DNA from: Enterobacter ludwigii
GTDB lineage: Bacteria; Pseudomonadota; Gammaproteobacteria; Enterobacterales; Enterobacteriaceae
Assembly: GCF_001750725.1 (NCBI RefSeq)
Contig: NZ_CP017279.1
Location: 4,216,001 to 4,280,000 of the forward strand
DNA: 64,000 bases
Direction: 5' to 3'
Part shown: positions 47,495 through 56,430 of the stretch, in pieces
Layout of the letters: each line of letters opens with the position of its first letter
Position numbering within the stretch: the stretch's first letter is position 1
The notes under the pieces: generated by a model
The model's database searches: none
Seen by the model: only the letters and a program-made list of their open reading frames with translations
What the model was told of the DNA's origin: nothing
Made by a program: the position numbers and the translations under genes

Positions 47495-48019
47495 GTGCTG
47501 GATAAACTGCGTTCACGTCTCGTACAATTTGGTCCATCAATGCTGAGCGTGCCGGTAAAACTGGCCCCGTTCGCGCTTAAACGCCAGGTGCTGGAGCAGG
47601 TGCTGAGCTGGCAATTCCGCCAGGCACTGCAGGACGGTGAGCTGGCGTTCCTGGAAGGGCGCTGGTTAAGCATTGACGTCCACGATATCGGGCTGCGCTG
47701 GTTTACCTCTGTTGAGAATAACCAACTGATCGTCCGTGAGTCCGCCGAGGCGGATGTGAGCTTTAGCGCCAGCGCCAGCGATCTGCTGATGATCGCCGCG
47801 CGTAAGCAGGATCCGGACACACTCTTCTTCCAGCGCCGACTGGTTATCGAAGGCGATACGGAACTTGGTCTGTACGTGAAGAATTTAATGGATGCCATTG
47901 AGCTGGAGCAGATGCCGAAAGCGCTGCGTGTGATGTTGATGCAAATGGCAGATTTCGTTGAGGCGGGGCTGAAAACCCCGCCGGAAAGTAAACACACTTC
48001 AGTAGGTGAGCCATGCTGA
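47495..48019 (+). CDS. ubiT: Ubiquinone biosynthesis accessory lipid-binding protein UbiT
   Basis: 174 residues from a GTG start preceded by AGGGAG, the E. coli length (YhbT). It has an SCP2 sterol-carrier-like domain thought to hold polyprenyl intermediates during anaerobic ubiquinone synthesis. It diverges from ubiUV and overlaps yhbS by 7 bases. Confidence 0.95.
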   Translation: MLDKLRSRLVQFGPSMLSVPVKLAPFALKRQVLEQVLSWQFRQALQDGELAFLEGRWLSIDVHDIGLRWFTSVENNQLIVRESAEADVSFSASASDLLMIAARKQDPDTLFFQRRLVIEGDTELGLYVKNLMDAIELEQMPKALRVMLMQMADFVEAGLKTPPESKHTSVGEPC

Positions 48020-48516
48020 TTCGAGTCGAAATTGGGATTGATGCACCGGGAATCGATGCGTTGTTACGCCGCTCTTTTGCGCGGGATGACGAAGCGCAAC
48101 TGGTCCACGATCTCCGCGAAGACGGCCTGATTACGCTGGGGCTGGTTGCCACCGATGACGAAGGTCAGGTGGTGGGCTATGTTGCCTTCAGCCCGGTTAC
48201 CGTTCAGGGCGAAGAGTTACAGTGGGTAGGAATGGCACCGCTGGCGGTTGATGAGCACTACCGCGGCCAGGGGCTGGCGCGCCAGCTGGTTTACGAAGGG
48301 CTGGACTCGCTCAACGAATTTGGCTATGCCGCCGTGGTGACGCTGGGAGATGCTACGTTCTATGGCCGTTTAGGCTTCGAGCCGGCAGCGCATTACGATC
48401 TCCGCTGCCGCTGGCCGGGAACGGAATCCGCCTTCCAGGTGCACCGTCTGGCGGATGACGCGCTTAATGGCGTGAACGGTCTGGTTGAGTATCACGACCA
48501 TTTCAATCGCTTTTAA
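48013..48516 (+). CDS. yhbS: GNAT-family N-acetyltransferase YhbS
   Basis: 167 residues, as in E. coli. It has a GNAT fold with the acetyl-CoA loop [11 protein letters not shown] (about residues 92-102). The natural acetyl acceptor is not established. It overlaps ubiT upstream by 7 bases and converges on yhbQ with a 14-base overlap at the 3' ends. Confidence 0.92.
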   Translation: MLIRVEIGIDAPGIDALLRRSFARDDEAQLVHDLREDGLITLGLVATDDEGQVVGYVAFSPVTVQGEELQWVGMAPLAVDEHYRGQGLARQLVYEGLDSLNEFGYAAVVTLGDATFYGRLGFEPAAHYDLRCRWPGTESAFQVHRLADDALNGVNGLVEYHDHFNRF

Positions 48517-48790
48517 TCAGGCTCTCGCGAAGCGCCTCAAAGGAGCCGTCTCCGGTGACGAGGCGCTCTTTCTGACGCTTCGTCAGTTGCTTAATGCGGT
48601 ATTCCATTCTGAGCGCCAGCGATCTGTCGCCAACGGGCGCTGAAAAGGCGAGCTGTAATTCCCCTTTCCCCCGCAGCGCTTTGGCACCTTTCCCCGTTTG
48701 ATGTTGCAGAAAACGCCGCGCCACATCGGTAGTAATCCCGGTGTACAGGGCGTTATCGGCGGTACGAACAAGATAGAGAAACCAGCACAC
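48503..48790 (-). CDS. yhbQ: GIY-YIG nuclease-superfamily protein YhbQ
   Basis: 95 residues from the GTG at 48790 ([20 protein letters not shown], with Y-L-V and Y-T-G-I forming the GIY-YIG motif). I prefer the GTG because E. coli YhbQ starts MTPWFLYL; an ATG at 48832 would add 14 residues and has no visible ribosome binding site. It is a single-domain GIY-YIG protein with DNA endonuclease activity reported in E. coli. Confidence 0.88.
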   Translation of the reverse strand: MCWFLYLVRTADNALYTGITTDVARRFLQHQTGKGAKALRGKGELQLAFSAPVGDRSLALRMEYRIKQLTKRQKERLVTGDGSFEALRESLIKSD

Positions 48791-48846
48791 GGTAAACAGA
48801 TTCAGTATGTTAAGGTGAACGCACCTTAGCATGAGAGAGAGCGAAA

Positions 48847-49281
48847 ATGGAAACTCTGACCACCATTAACCGCTGGCTGGCAAAACAGCATGTCGTCACC
48901 TGGTGCGTGTATGACGAAGGTGAAATGTGGTGTGCAAACGCGTTTTATTACTACGATCCAGAGCGCGTCGCCTTTTATGTCCTGAGCGAGGATAAAACCC
49001 GTCATGCGCAAATGTCGGGTCCGCAGGCGAAGGTGGCGGGCACGGTGAACGGCCAGCCTAAAACGGTCGCGCTGATTCGTGGCCTGCAGTTTAAAGGGGA
49101 GATCCGCCGCCTGGACGGAGAAGAGAGCGACGCGCAGCGAAAACGCTACACGCGCCGCTTTCCGGTTGCCATTGCGCTAAAAGCTCCGGTGTGGGAAATC
49201 CGCCTTGATGAGCTGAAATTTACCGACAACACCCTGGGCTTTGGCACAAAGCTTCACTGGCTACGCGCCGAGCAGGCGTAG
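48847..49281 (+). CDS. yhbP: UPF0306 family protein YhbP
   Basis: 144 residues (E. coli 147). It has a pyridoxamine-5'-phosphate-oxidase-like split barrel ([20 protein letters not shown]), a fold that often binds flavin; no function is established. It overlaps yhbO at the 3' ends by 21 bases (convergent). Confidence 0.9.
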   Translation: METLTTINRWLAKQHVVTWCVYDEGEMWCANAFYYYDPERVAFYVLSEDKTRHAQMSGPQAKVAGTVNGQPKTVALIRGLQFKGEIRRLDGEESDAQRKRYTRRFPVAIALKAPVWEIRLDELKFTDNTLGFGTKLHWLRAEQA

Positions 49282-49779
49282 CGCTTCACGGTTAAACGCG
49301 GGCAGATCGTCCGGGGTCCTGCTGGTGATCAGCTGGTCTTTGTCGTTCACAACCTCCTGATCGTAAAACTCAGCCCCCGCATTTTTCAGATCGATAACGA
49401 TCGGTTTCACGGCCGTGAGTTTACGCCCGCGCACGACATCTGCGCTGATGAGCAGCTGCGGACCGTGGCAGATGGCAAAGACCGGTTTGCCCGTCGAGAC
49501 AAAGTCTCGCGTGAAGGTCACGAACCGTTCATCCCCACGCAGGGAATCCGGTGAATGACCGCCGGGTAACAGCAGGGCATCGAAATCTGACGGGCTGACG
49601 TTATCGATGGTTTCATCGATGGTCACGCTGGCTTCGCCCTTATGGCCTTTCACCGTTTTACCCGCCTCTTTCTCAATGGTGATGACCTCATGTCCTGCCT
49701 TGCGAAATGCCTCGGCTGGCGAGGTGAATTCTGAATCTTCAAACTCGTCGGTGATCAAGACTGCGATTTTCTTGCCCAT
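49261..49779 (-). CDS. yhbO: DJ-1/PfpI-family stress protein YhbO
   Basis: 172 residues, as in E. coli. The nucleophile elbow cysteine is Cys104 in AICHGPQLL, with the conserved Glu near residue 17. Reported as a protein/nucleotide deglycase acting on methylglyoxal adducts, a claim that is debated; it protects from several stresses. It is the second DJ-1 superfamily gene in the window (with elbB). Confidence 0.94.
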   Translation of the reverse strand: MGKKIAVLITDEFEDSEFTSPAEAFRKAGHEVITIEKEAGKTVKGHKGEASVTIDETIDNVSPSDFDALLLPGGHSPDSLRGDERFVTFTRDFVSTGKPVFAICHGPQLLISADVVRGRKLTAVKPIVIDLKNAGAEFYDQEVVNDKDQLITSRTPDDLPAFNREALRLLGA

Positions 49780-49909
49780 GCTTCCTCCGTTGTTTTGGCT
49801 TCAGACAGATTTTTCTCCGCTTGTGGTAAATACTTACCTGTAACAGACTTCTAAGTGTGGTCGACGACGCTGAGTTCGCAAACGGACAATTCTGTAAAGG
49901 GGAGATGAG

Positions 49910-50554
49910 ATGAGTCAGGTACTGATTACCGGCGCGACCGGGCTGGTGGGCGGACATCTGCTGCGGCTGCTGCTTCAGGAGCATCGGGTTAACTATATTG
50001 CCGCCCCGACGCGTCGGCCTCTCGCGGATATCTCCGGCGTCTTTAACCCCCACGACCCGCAGCTTACCGATGCACTGGCGCAGGTACAGGATCCTGTTGA
50101 TATCGCCTTTTGCTGCCTCGGTACAACGCTGCGTGAAGCGGGCAGTAAAGAGGCCTTTGTGCATGCGGACTACACGCTGGTGGTCGATACGGCGCTGACG
50201 GCTAAAAAGCTGGGGGCAACACATTTTGTGGTAATCAGTTCGCTCGGTGCCAATGCCGGGTCACCTTTTTTCTACAACAAGGTGAAGGGCAAAATGGAAG
50301 AGGCGCTGATTGCCCAGAAGTGGGAGCAACTGACCATTGTTCGCCCCTCCATGCTGCTCGGGCATCGGGATGAACGCCGTTTTAACGAATCGTTTTTCGC
50401 GCCTCTGTTCCGCATCCTGCCGGGTAACTGGAAATCCATTGAGGCAGCGGACGTGGCGCGTGCGATGCTAAAAGAAGGGCTCTCGCCATCGCAGGAGGGC
50501 GTGAATATCATCCCGTCGGCAAAACTGCGTGAAATCGCACAGGGCGAGGCGTAA
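49910..50554 (+). CDS. yraR: NAD(P)-binding Rossmann protein YraR
   Basis: 214 residues (E. coli 211). It has an N-terminal dinucleotide-binding motif [13 protein letters not shown], a VVISSLGAN segment and a [10 protein letters not shown] segment with the short-chain dehydrogenase Tyr-x-x-x-Lys pattern. Probably an atypical epimerase-like enzyme; the substrate is unknown. It is followed by yraQ after 40 bases. Confidence 0.9.
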   Translation: MSQVLITGATGLVGGHLLRLLLQEHRVNYIAAPTRRPLADISGVFNPHDPQLTDALAQVQDPVDIAFCCLGTTLREAGSKEAFVHADYTLVVDTALTAKKLGATHFVVISSLGANAGSPFFYNKVKGKMEEALIAQKWEQLTIVRPSMLLGHRDERRFNESFFAPLFRILPGNWKSIEAADVARAMLKEGLSPSQEGVNIIPSAKLREIAQGEA

Positions 50555-50594
50555 ACTCCCCCGGCTAATAACCTACTACTCTCCGGGGAATGCT

Positions 50595-51632
50595 ATGACT
50601 GGTCAGTCTTCATCTCAGGCGGCTTCACCTGTTCAATGGTGGAAGCCCGCGCTCTTCTTTCTCGTGGTCATCATCGGCCTCTGGTATGTGAAATGGCAGC
50701 CGTACTACGGTAAAGCCTTCACGGCCGCCGAAACGCACAGTATCGGAAAATCTATTCTCGCTCAGGCTGATTCCAGCCCGCTTCAGGCGGCGTGGGATTA
50801 CGCCATGATCTATTTCCTTGCCGTCTGGAAAGCCGCGGTACTGGGCGTCCTGCTGGGCTCGCTGATTCAGGTGCTTATCCCGCGTCACTGGCTGGTGAAA
50901 ACCCTCGGTCAGCCCCGCTTTCAGGGTACGCTGCTGGGGACGATTTTCTCCCTGCCGGGCATGATGTGCTCGTGCTGTGCGGCGCCTGTGGCCGCCGGGA
51001 TGCGTCGTCAGCGCGTCTCGATGGGCGGTGCGCTTGCTTTCTGGATGGGGAACCCGTTGTTAAACCCGGCGACGCTGGTGTTTATGGGCTTTGTGCTGGG
51101 CTGGCATTTCGCCTTTATTCGTCTGGTGGCCGGGCTGCTGACGGTGCTGGTCGTGGCGACCCTGGTGCAACATCTGGTGAAAGACAAAACCGTAGCGCCT
51201 GCGTCAGTTGACGTGGATATCAGCGAACCGCAGGGCGGCTTCTTCGCGCGCTGGGGCAGGGCGCTGTGGCAACTTTTCTGGAGCACCATCCCGGTCTATA
51301 TCCTGGCGGTTCTGGTGCTGGGCGCGGCGCGCGTCTGGCTGTTCCCGCATGCGGACGGGGCTATCGACAACACGCTGCTGTGGGTCGTTGCAATGGCGGT
51401 TGCCGGTTGCCTGTTCGTGATCCCAACGGCCGCTGAAATTCCCATTGTTCAGACCATGATGCTGGCCGGGATGGGCACCGCGCCTGCACTGGCGCTGCTG
51501 ATTACCCTGCCTGCAATCAGCCTGCCGTCGCTTGTCATGTTGCGTAAGTCATTCCCGGCGAAAGCGCTGTGGCTGACCGCGGGGCTGGTGGCGCTGAGCG
51601 GGGTGATGGTAGGAAGTATTGCACTGGTATAA
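50595..51632 (+). CDS. yraQ: Permease YraQ
   Basis: 345 residues from the ATG at 50595 (E. coli 346); the frame extends upstream into yraR from 50529. About eight to nine membrane helices, with the family motif GMMCSCCAAPVAAGMRR and GNPLLNPATLVF. It belongs to the DUF318 permease family, which also includes organoarsenical exporters (ArsP); the substrate of YraQ itself is not known. Confidence 0.9.
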   Translation: MTGQSSSQAASPVQWWKPALFFLVVIIGLWYVKWQPYYGKAFTAAETHSIGKSILAQADSSPLQAAWDYAMIYFLAVWKAAVLGVLLGSLIQVLIPRHWLVKTLGQPRFQGTLLGTIFSLPGMMCSCCAAPVAAGMRRQRVSMGGALAFWMGNPLLNPATLVFMGFVLGWHFAFIRLVAGLLTVLVVATLVQHLVKDKTVAPASVDVDISEPQGGFFARWGRALWQLFWSTIPVYILAVLVLGAARVWLFPHADGAIDNTLLWVVAMAVAGCLFVIPTAAEIPIVQTMMLAGMGTAPALALLITLPAISLPSLVMLRKSFPAKALWLTAGLVALSGVMVGSIALV

Positions 51633-51669
51633 AAAAAGCCCGGTAGCGTTACCGCTTACCGGGCTTTTT
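51633..51669. terminator. Bidirectional terminator between yraQ and dolP
   Basis: AAAAAGCCCGGTA-GCG / CGC-TTACCGGGCTTTTT (one bulged base), with A-run and T-run on either side, serves convergent yraQ and dolP. Confidence 0.9.
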
Positions 51670-51683
51670 GTCAGACGTCCTGG

Positions 51684-52259
51684 TTACTTGATGTAGGTAA
51701 AGGCGGTGGTGACGTGTTTCACGCCGCTCACCCGGCTGGCGATATCGGCCGCCGCTTTGCCTTCACGGTCAGTGACCAGACCCAGCAGGAACACTTCGCC
51801 GTTTTCCGTTGTCACTTTCACGTTTGAGGATTTCACCTGGTCCGAGCCCAGCAGCTGGGAGCGAACTTTGGTGGTGATCCAGGTATCAGACGACGCGGTA
51901 CCCAGGCTGATTGGCTGCCCCTGACGGATTTCATTGAAGACTTCCGTGGTGCCCTCAACGCCCATTGCGATCTGTTTTGCGCGGCTGGAGAGTTCGGTAT
52001 TCGGCGACTGGCCCGTCAGCAACACTTTGCCCTGATAGGCCGTGACGTTGATACGCGCTTCTTTCTTGATTTGTTCGTCTTTCGACAGCGCACTGTTGAC
52101 GCGCAGCTCCAGCGTACCGTCATCGACTTGTGTCCCTACGGAACGCGGGTCGGTTGCCGCTTTAGTACCAACCGCGGCGGTACCCACGACAGCCGCAGCG
52201 ATACATCCCTGAAGCAGTAATGCAGACATAAGGACTGCGAGGGTCGATAAAGCCTTCAT
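51684..52259 (-). CDS. dolP: BON-domain outer membrane lipoprotein DolP
   Basis: 191 residues, as in E. coli (YraP). The lipobox LLQGC gives lipidated Cys19; two BON domains follow (about 47-115 and 125-190). DolP binds anionic phospholipid, gathers at division sites and supports outer membrane integrity and BAM activity. Last gene of lpoA-yraN-diaA-dolP, 9 bases after diaA. In E. coli it is in the sigma-E regulon; I did not identify the promoter here. Confidence 0.97.
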   Translation of the reverse strand: MKALSTLAVLMSALLLQGCIAAAVVGTAAVGTKAATDPRSVGTQVDDGTLELRVNSALSKDEQIKKEARINVTAYQGKVLLTGQSPNTELSSRAKQIAMGVEGTTEVFNEIRQGQPISLGTASSDTWITTKVRSQLLGSDQVKSSNVKVTTENGEVFLLGLVTDREGKAAADIASRVSGVKHVTTAFTYIK

Positions 52260-52268
52260 AAGAACTCC

Positions 52269-52859
52269 TTAATCATCCTGGTGAGGGAAAAGCGTGTTAT
52301 CGATCAAATCGCATAAGCAGTTCACCGTGAGCATATGCATCTCCTGAATGCGCGCGCTACGGTGAGAGGGAATGCGGATTTCAACATCCTGCGGCCCAAG
52401 CAAACCCGCCAGCTCACCACCGTCATAGCCTGTTAAGGCAACGATAGTCATGTCGCGGGTGACGGCGGCTTCAACGGCTTTGACAATGTCCCGGCTGTTG
52501 CCGCGCGTGGAGATTGCCAGCAGAACATCTCCGGCATGACCCAGGGCTCGCACCTGCTTTGCGTAAATCTCATCATGCAGACGATCGTTAGCAATCGCTG
52601 TTAAGACCACATTATCGGTATTAAGTGCAATGGCGGGTAAACTCGGTCGTTCTGTTTCAAAACGATTGATCATGCTGGCAGCAAAATGCTGTGCGTTGGC
52701 GGCTGAAGTGCCATTGCCACAACAGAGGATTTTGTTGCCGTTGAGCAGGGATTGCACCAGCGTCATGGCGGCACGAGAGATAGCGTCCGGAAGGGCTTCC
52801 GCCGCTGCAATCTGAGTCTGGATGCTTTCAGTGAAGCACACTTTAATTCTTTCGAGCAC
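52269..52859 (-). CDS. diaA: DnaA initiator-associating protein DiaA
   Basis: 196 residues, the E. coli length. It has a SIS-domain fold ([29 protein letters not shown]) like GmhA. DiaA forms a homotetramer that binds several DnaA molecules and promotes timely initiation at oriC. It sits between yraN and dolP in the same operon. Confidence 0.97.
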   Translation of the reverse strand: MLERIKVCFTESIQTQIAAAEALPDAISRAAMTLVQSLLNGNKILCCGNGTSAANAQHFAASMINRFETERPSLPAIALNTDNVVLTAIANDRLHDEIYAKQVRALGHAGDVLLAISTRGNSRDIVKAVEAAVTRDMTIVALTGYDGGELAGLLGPQDVEIRIPSHRSARIQEMHMLTVNCLCDLIDNTLFPHQDD

Positions 52860-52880
52860 GTTATCCCTTTTAAATCTTAA

Positions 52881-53276
52881 TTATGCGTCTTCGCCAAAAG
52901 CGTTTTTCAGCCATTCGATCGCATTGCCGGTGAAGGCTACCACATCGAACCGGCAATCCACAGTATCAAAACTCCCATTATGGCGGGCAAGCCACAAGTG
53001 GGCAGTCTGTAATAATTTATGTTGTTTGGCGAGCGTCACGCTGGCGGCAGCGCCGCCAAAACGGGAAGACTGTCGGTAGCGAACTTCTACAAACACGATG
53101 ACCTCACCGTCTTTCATGATGAGGTCGATTTCGCCGCCACGTCCGCGAACGTTAGCGGCGATAAAGTGCAGTCCTTTGCCTTCAAGCCAGCGACGCGCTT
53201 TTAATTCCCACGCGTCACCGGTCTCTTTACGGCTTAACTGGCCGGGACGATTTGCCCCTGCTGGTATTTGAGCCAT
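52881..53276 (-). CDS. yraN: UPF0102 family nuclease-fold protein YraN
   Basis: 131 residues (same as E. coli). It has a restriction-endonuclease-like core: [14 protein letters not shown] and VFVEVRYR give the D-x(n)-E-x-K-like pattern (here EVR). A role in DNA repair or recombination is assumed from the fold. It overlaps the lpoA 3' end by 43 bases in another frame, an unusually long overlap conserved with E. coli. Confidence 0.93.
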   Translation of the reverse strand: MAQIPAGANRPGQLSRKETGDAWELKARRWLEGKGLHFIAANVRGRGGEIDLIMKDGEVIVFVEVRYRQSSRFGGAAASVTLAKQHKLLQTAHLWLARHNGSFDTVDCRFDVVAFTGNAIEWLKNAFGEDA

Positions 53277-55471
53277 GATAACTTCCTGTTAATCACACAA
53301 TCCTGAGTGGCCGTCAGATCGCCGGTATTGCCGTTAAGCTCAAAGCCCGGCACCTGACGCATCTGGGTAAAGTGGTTCGCCAGCGCCCAGGCATCGACAC
53401 CCATGGCATACAGACGTGCCAGAGAGTAGTCATTGCGGACGGTGCTCAGCGCCTGCTGCATCAGTGCCGGGTTGCTGCCTGCGAGCATGGGTATTTCGCT
53501 GTACTGCAGGCCGTCCATCTCCAGACGGAAATCCGGGCCGGCGGTACCTTGCGCGCTGCGTGAACTGGCGTACAGCGTTGCGCCGCTCTGGCTACCGTTA
53601 CGCATTGCAATCATCGGTTTGATGAAGGCGATTTCCTGCGGGGTGGCAACGATATACGCTGCATCCACTTTACCGCCACCGCTGATCTGCGCGTCGGTAG
53701 GTGGCGCAGGGATCGACAGACCGCCAATGGTCACACTCTGCTGCTGCGGCAGGCTTGCGCTGACCGGGCTGCCGTTGAGGGCAATGCCCGCTCCGCCATT
53801 GACGCCCGCGCGCAGTTCAGACGCGGAGCCGAATTTCTGCTGCAGCACAATGCCGCCGCCCAACTTCTGCCACTCATCGGCAAAAGCATTAGCAACGCGA
53901 TCCCCCAGCGTACTGCGTGGGATGAGCAACAGCGGAGCCTGTTTACCCTGCTCGTGAATATGACGCGCCGCATCGCGGGCTTCATCTTCTGGCGACAGCG
54001 CGAAGTAGCAAATATTGGCCCGGTTCTGAACCTGCTCTGGCTGGTTGAGTGCCAGCACGTTCAGCGTGGTATTGCTCTTCATCAACTCTTCGACATTGTT
54101 TTTCAGCAGCGGGCCGACAACGATGCTCGCACCATCCTGTTGAACCTGCGCCAGTACCTGGTCAAGCGGCTTCGAACTGGTGTCGTAGATTTTCAGCTCA
54201 GCACCCGGGTTCGCGCTGGTGGTGGCCACCGACGGTGTTTGCGCGACAGGTTGTGCCGTTTGTTCTGCGGGCTGGGCAGGCTGAACGTTCTGCGGTTGAG
54301 GTTGTTCAGACGCGGTGTCAGTCGCTGGGGCTGCTTGAGTTTCAGCCGGCGCCGGCGTGGCGGGCGGTGCAGGCTGAACGTTCTGCGGTTGAGGTTGTTC
54401 AGAAGCGGTGTCAGTCGCCGGAGCTGCTTGAGTTTCAGCCGGCGCTGGCGTTGCCGTCGTAGGGGCCGTTACCGGGTTCTGCATCGTCCCCTGTGCCGGC
54501 GTCTGCGCGGTGGTCAGGTCACTGGTTTCAGCGGCGGAAGGGCTGACCACGTCGTTCACGTTTGCCGCCTGTGCCGCCTGGGTCGGCACTGCGCTGCCCG
54601 TCACTGGCGTCGTGCCGTTTTTCGCGGCTTCAAAACCCTGTTGAATAGTGCGACCGAATACCGCCGCCTGACCGTTTAAGGGCAGAAGGAGTGCAATCTT
54701 GCTGGTCGAGGCCGGCTTAAAGTTCTGCACGTTTACCAGCTGCGTCGGCAGCATTTTCGCGCCCGGATTCTGCGGGTAGCGGGTCTGCCAGTCAGTGATA
54801 CCGGCTTTCAGCATCTTCGGATCGTTGCGGTTGTTAAACCACATCTGCTGCAGATCCAGCCAGCCCTGCAGGACGTTTTCATCTGCATTGATCACCAGTG
54901 CACGCGCCTGTTCCTGCGTCATAGAGGCCAGCGCCTGCCACGTGGCATCGATATTTTTCTGCTTATCAGCCCCGCCGAGCAGAGGCTCCTGGGCGATCAG
55001 CGCACGGAGCAGCGTCAGGGAAGGGCGGCCCTGTTCAGCGGTAATGCCCGCCTGCCAGAAGCGAGCCTGCTGATTTTTGTCCAGCGCGCTCACGTCGATA
55101 TCCCCGAGTATCTTTTTCGCGGCATCATAATCTTTCAGCGCGACTTTCAGCTCGGCAGAGAGCAGGCTCTGCTCACGACGCTGAATATCATTCAGATCTT
55201 TTGGCAACTGGTTGAACAATTCGGCAGCCTGCTGGGTTTTACCCTCTTTCAGCAGTGCACGAATGGCGAGTAATTGCCAGTTGGTCTTGGTATCATTTGA
55301 GCTCTGCGACATTTGTTGCAGATAAAAGCCAGAGTCAGCCTGAGCAGAACCCTGCAAATGGGCGGTGCTCTGGTCGGGTGCCTGGGTGCCACAGCCTGCA
55401 AAGATCAGGGCTGCCAGCAGGAGCGGCACGCTGCGCGTGGCTTTTTTTCGAAGAAACGTTAACGGTACCAT
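53234..55471 (-). CDS. lpoA: Penicillin-binding protein activator LpoA
   Basis: 745 residues from the ATG at 55471, longer than E. coli LpoA (678). The lipobox FAGC gives lipidated Cys27; a TPR-like N-terminal domain follows, then a long linker and a C-terminal type-I periplasmic-binding fold. It is an outer-membrane lipoprotein that spans the periplasm to activate PBP1a. The extra length comes from an Ala/Pro/Gln-rich linker containing a tandem 31-residue duplication. First gene of lpoA-yraN-diaA-dolP. Confidence 0.96.
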   Translation of the reverse strand: MVPLTFLRKKATRSVPLLLAALIFAGCGTQAPDQSTAHLQGSAQADSGFYLQQMSQSSNDTKTNWQLLAIRALLKEGKTQQAAELFNQLPKDLNDIQRREQSLLSAELKVALKDYDAAKKILGDIDVSALDKNQQARFWQAGITAEQGRPSLTLLRALIAQEPLLGGADKQKNIDATWQALASMTQEQARALVINADENVLQGWLDLQQMWFNNRNDPKMLKAGITDWQTRYPQNPGAKMLPTQLVNVQNFKPASTSKIALLLPLNGQAAVFGRTIQQGFEAAKNGTTPVTGSAVPTQAAQAANVNDVVSPSAAETSDLTTAQTPAQGTMQNPVTAPTTATPAPAETQAAPATDTASEQPQPQNVQPAPPATPAPAETQAAPATDTASEQPQPQNVQPAQPAEQTAQPVAQTPSVATTSANPGAELKIYDTSSKPLDQVLAQVQQDGASIVVGPLLKNNVEELMKSNTTLNVLALNQPEQVQNRANICYFALSPEDEARDAARHIHEQGKQAPLLLIPRSTLGDRVANAFADEWQKLGGGIVLQQKFGSASELRAGVNGGAGIALNGSPVSASLPQQQSVTIGGLSIPAPPTDAQISGGGKVDAAYIVATPQEIAFIKPMIAMRNGSQSGATLYASSRSAQGTAGPDFRLEMDGLQYSEIPMLAGSNPALMQQALSTVRNDYSLARLYAMGVDAWALANHFTQMRQVPGFELNGNTGDLTATQDCVINRKLSWLKYQQGQIVPAS
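54276..54451. repeat. Tandem 93-bp period repeat inside lpoA linker
   Basis: Two copies (54276-54358 and 54369-54451), 93 bases apart, differ at only about four positions over 83 bases. They encode the twice-repeated [20 protein letters not shown] plus QNVQPA unit. The spacing keeps the frame. Confidence 0.85.
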
Positions 55472-55533
55472 ACTGTATCCAGTGATTTTTTTTACGCAAT
55501 GCTCAATATTAAATCGGCAATACGGACGAAACA

Positions 55534-56394
55534 ATGAAACAACACGAAACGGCAGATAATTCTCAAGGCCAGCTCTATATTGTACCTACTCCTATCGGGA
55601 ATTTATCTGATATTACCCAACGTGCGCTTACCGTATTGCAGGCTGTTGATTTAATTGCCGCTGAAGATACCCGACACACAGGCTTACTGCTCCAGCACTT
55701 CGCCATTAGCGCGCGTTTGTTCGCGTTACACGATCACAATGAGCAACAAAAAGCCGAAACGCTGGTGGCGAAGCTGAAAGAGGGGCAGAACATTGCCCTG
55801 GTCTCCGATGCGGGTACGCCGCTGATTAACGACCCCGGCTACCATCTGGTGCGTACCTGCCGTGAGGCCGGGATCCGCGTGGTGCCGCTGCCTGGCCCAT
55901 GTGCGGCTATCGCGGCGCTGAGCGCTGCGGGTCTGCCTTCCGACCGCTTCTGCTATGAAGGTTTCCTGCCTGCCAAATCCAAAGGCCGCCGCGACGTGTT
56001 AAAAGCGCTGGAAGCTGAACCGCGCACCCTGATTTTCTACGAATCTACGCATCGCCTGCTGGAAAGCCTGGAAGATATGGTGACCGTCTGGGGGGAAGCC
56101 CGCTACGTGGTGCTGGCACGCGAGCTGACCAAAACCTGGGAAACCATTCACGGCGCACCGGTAGGAGAACTGCTGGCGTGGGTGAAGGAAGACGAAAACC
56201 GCCGCAAGGGCGAGATGGTGCTGATTGTCGAAGGACATAAGGCGCAGGAGGACGCATTACCTGCCGATGCGCTTCGTACACTTGCGCTGCTGCAGGCTGA
56301 ACTGCCGCTCAAGAAAGCGGCTGCGCTGGCGGCAGAGATCCATGGCGTGAAGAAAAACGCACTGTATAAGTATGCGCTGGAGCAGCAGGGGTAA
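55534..56394 (+). CDS. rsmI: 16S rRNA 2'-O-ribose C1402 methyltransferase
   Basis: 286 residues, as in E. coli. It belongs to the tetrapyrrole-methylase-like family, with [23 protein letters not shown] and [13 protein letters not shown] motifs. It methylates the ribose of C1402 in the 16S decoding centre together with RsmH. It diverges from lpoA across 62 bases and converges on the glycosidase gene. In E. coli its other neighbour is the aga cluster, as here. Confidence 0.97.
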   Translation: MKQHETADNSQGQLYIVPTPIGNLSDITQRALTVLQAVDLIAAEDTRHTGLLLQHFAISARLFALHDHNEQQKAETLVAKLKEGQNIALVSDAGTPLINDPGYHLVRTCREAGIRVVPLPGPCAAIAALSAAGLPSDRFCYEGFLPAKSKGRRDVLKALEAEPRTLIFYESTHRLLESLEDMVTVWGEARYVVLARELTKTWETIHGAPVGELLAWVKEDENRRKGEMVLIVEGHKAQEDALPADALRTLALLQAELPLKKAAALAAEIHGVKKNALYKYALEQQG

Positions 56395-56400
56395 TTTATC

Positions 56401-56430
56401 GGCCCGGCAATCACGCCGGGCCAGTTTATT
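56401..56430. terminator. Bidirectional terminator between rsmI and the glycosidase gene
   Basis: GGCCCGGC / GCCGGGCC with a 6-base loop, followed by AGTTTATTTTA on the plus strand and by GATAAATTAC on the minus strand. Confidence 0.75.
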
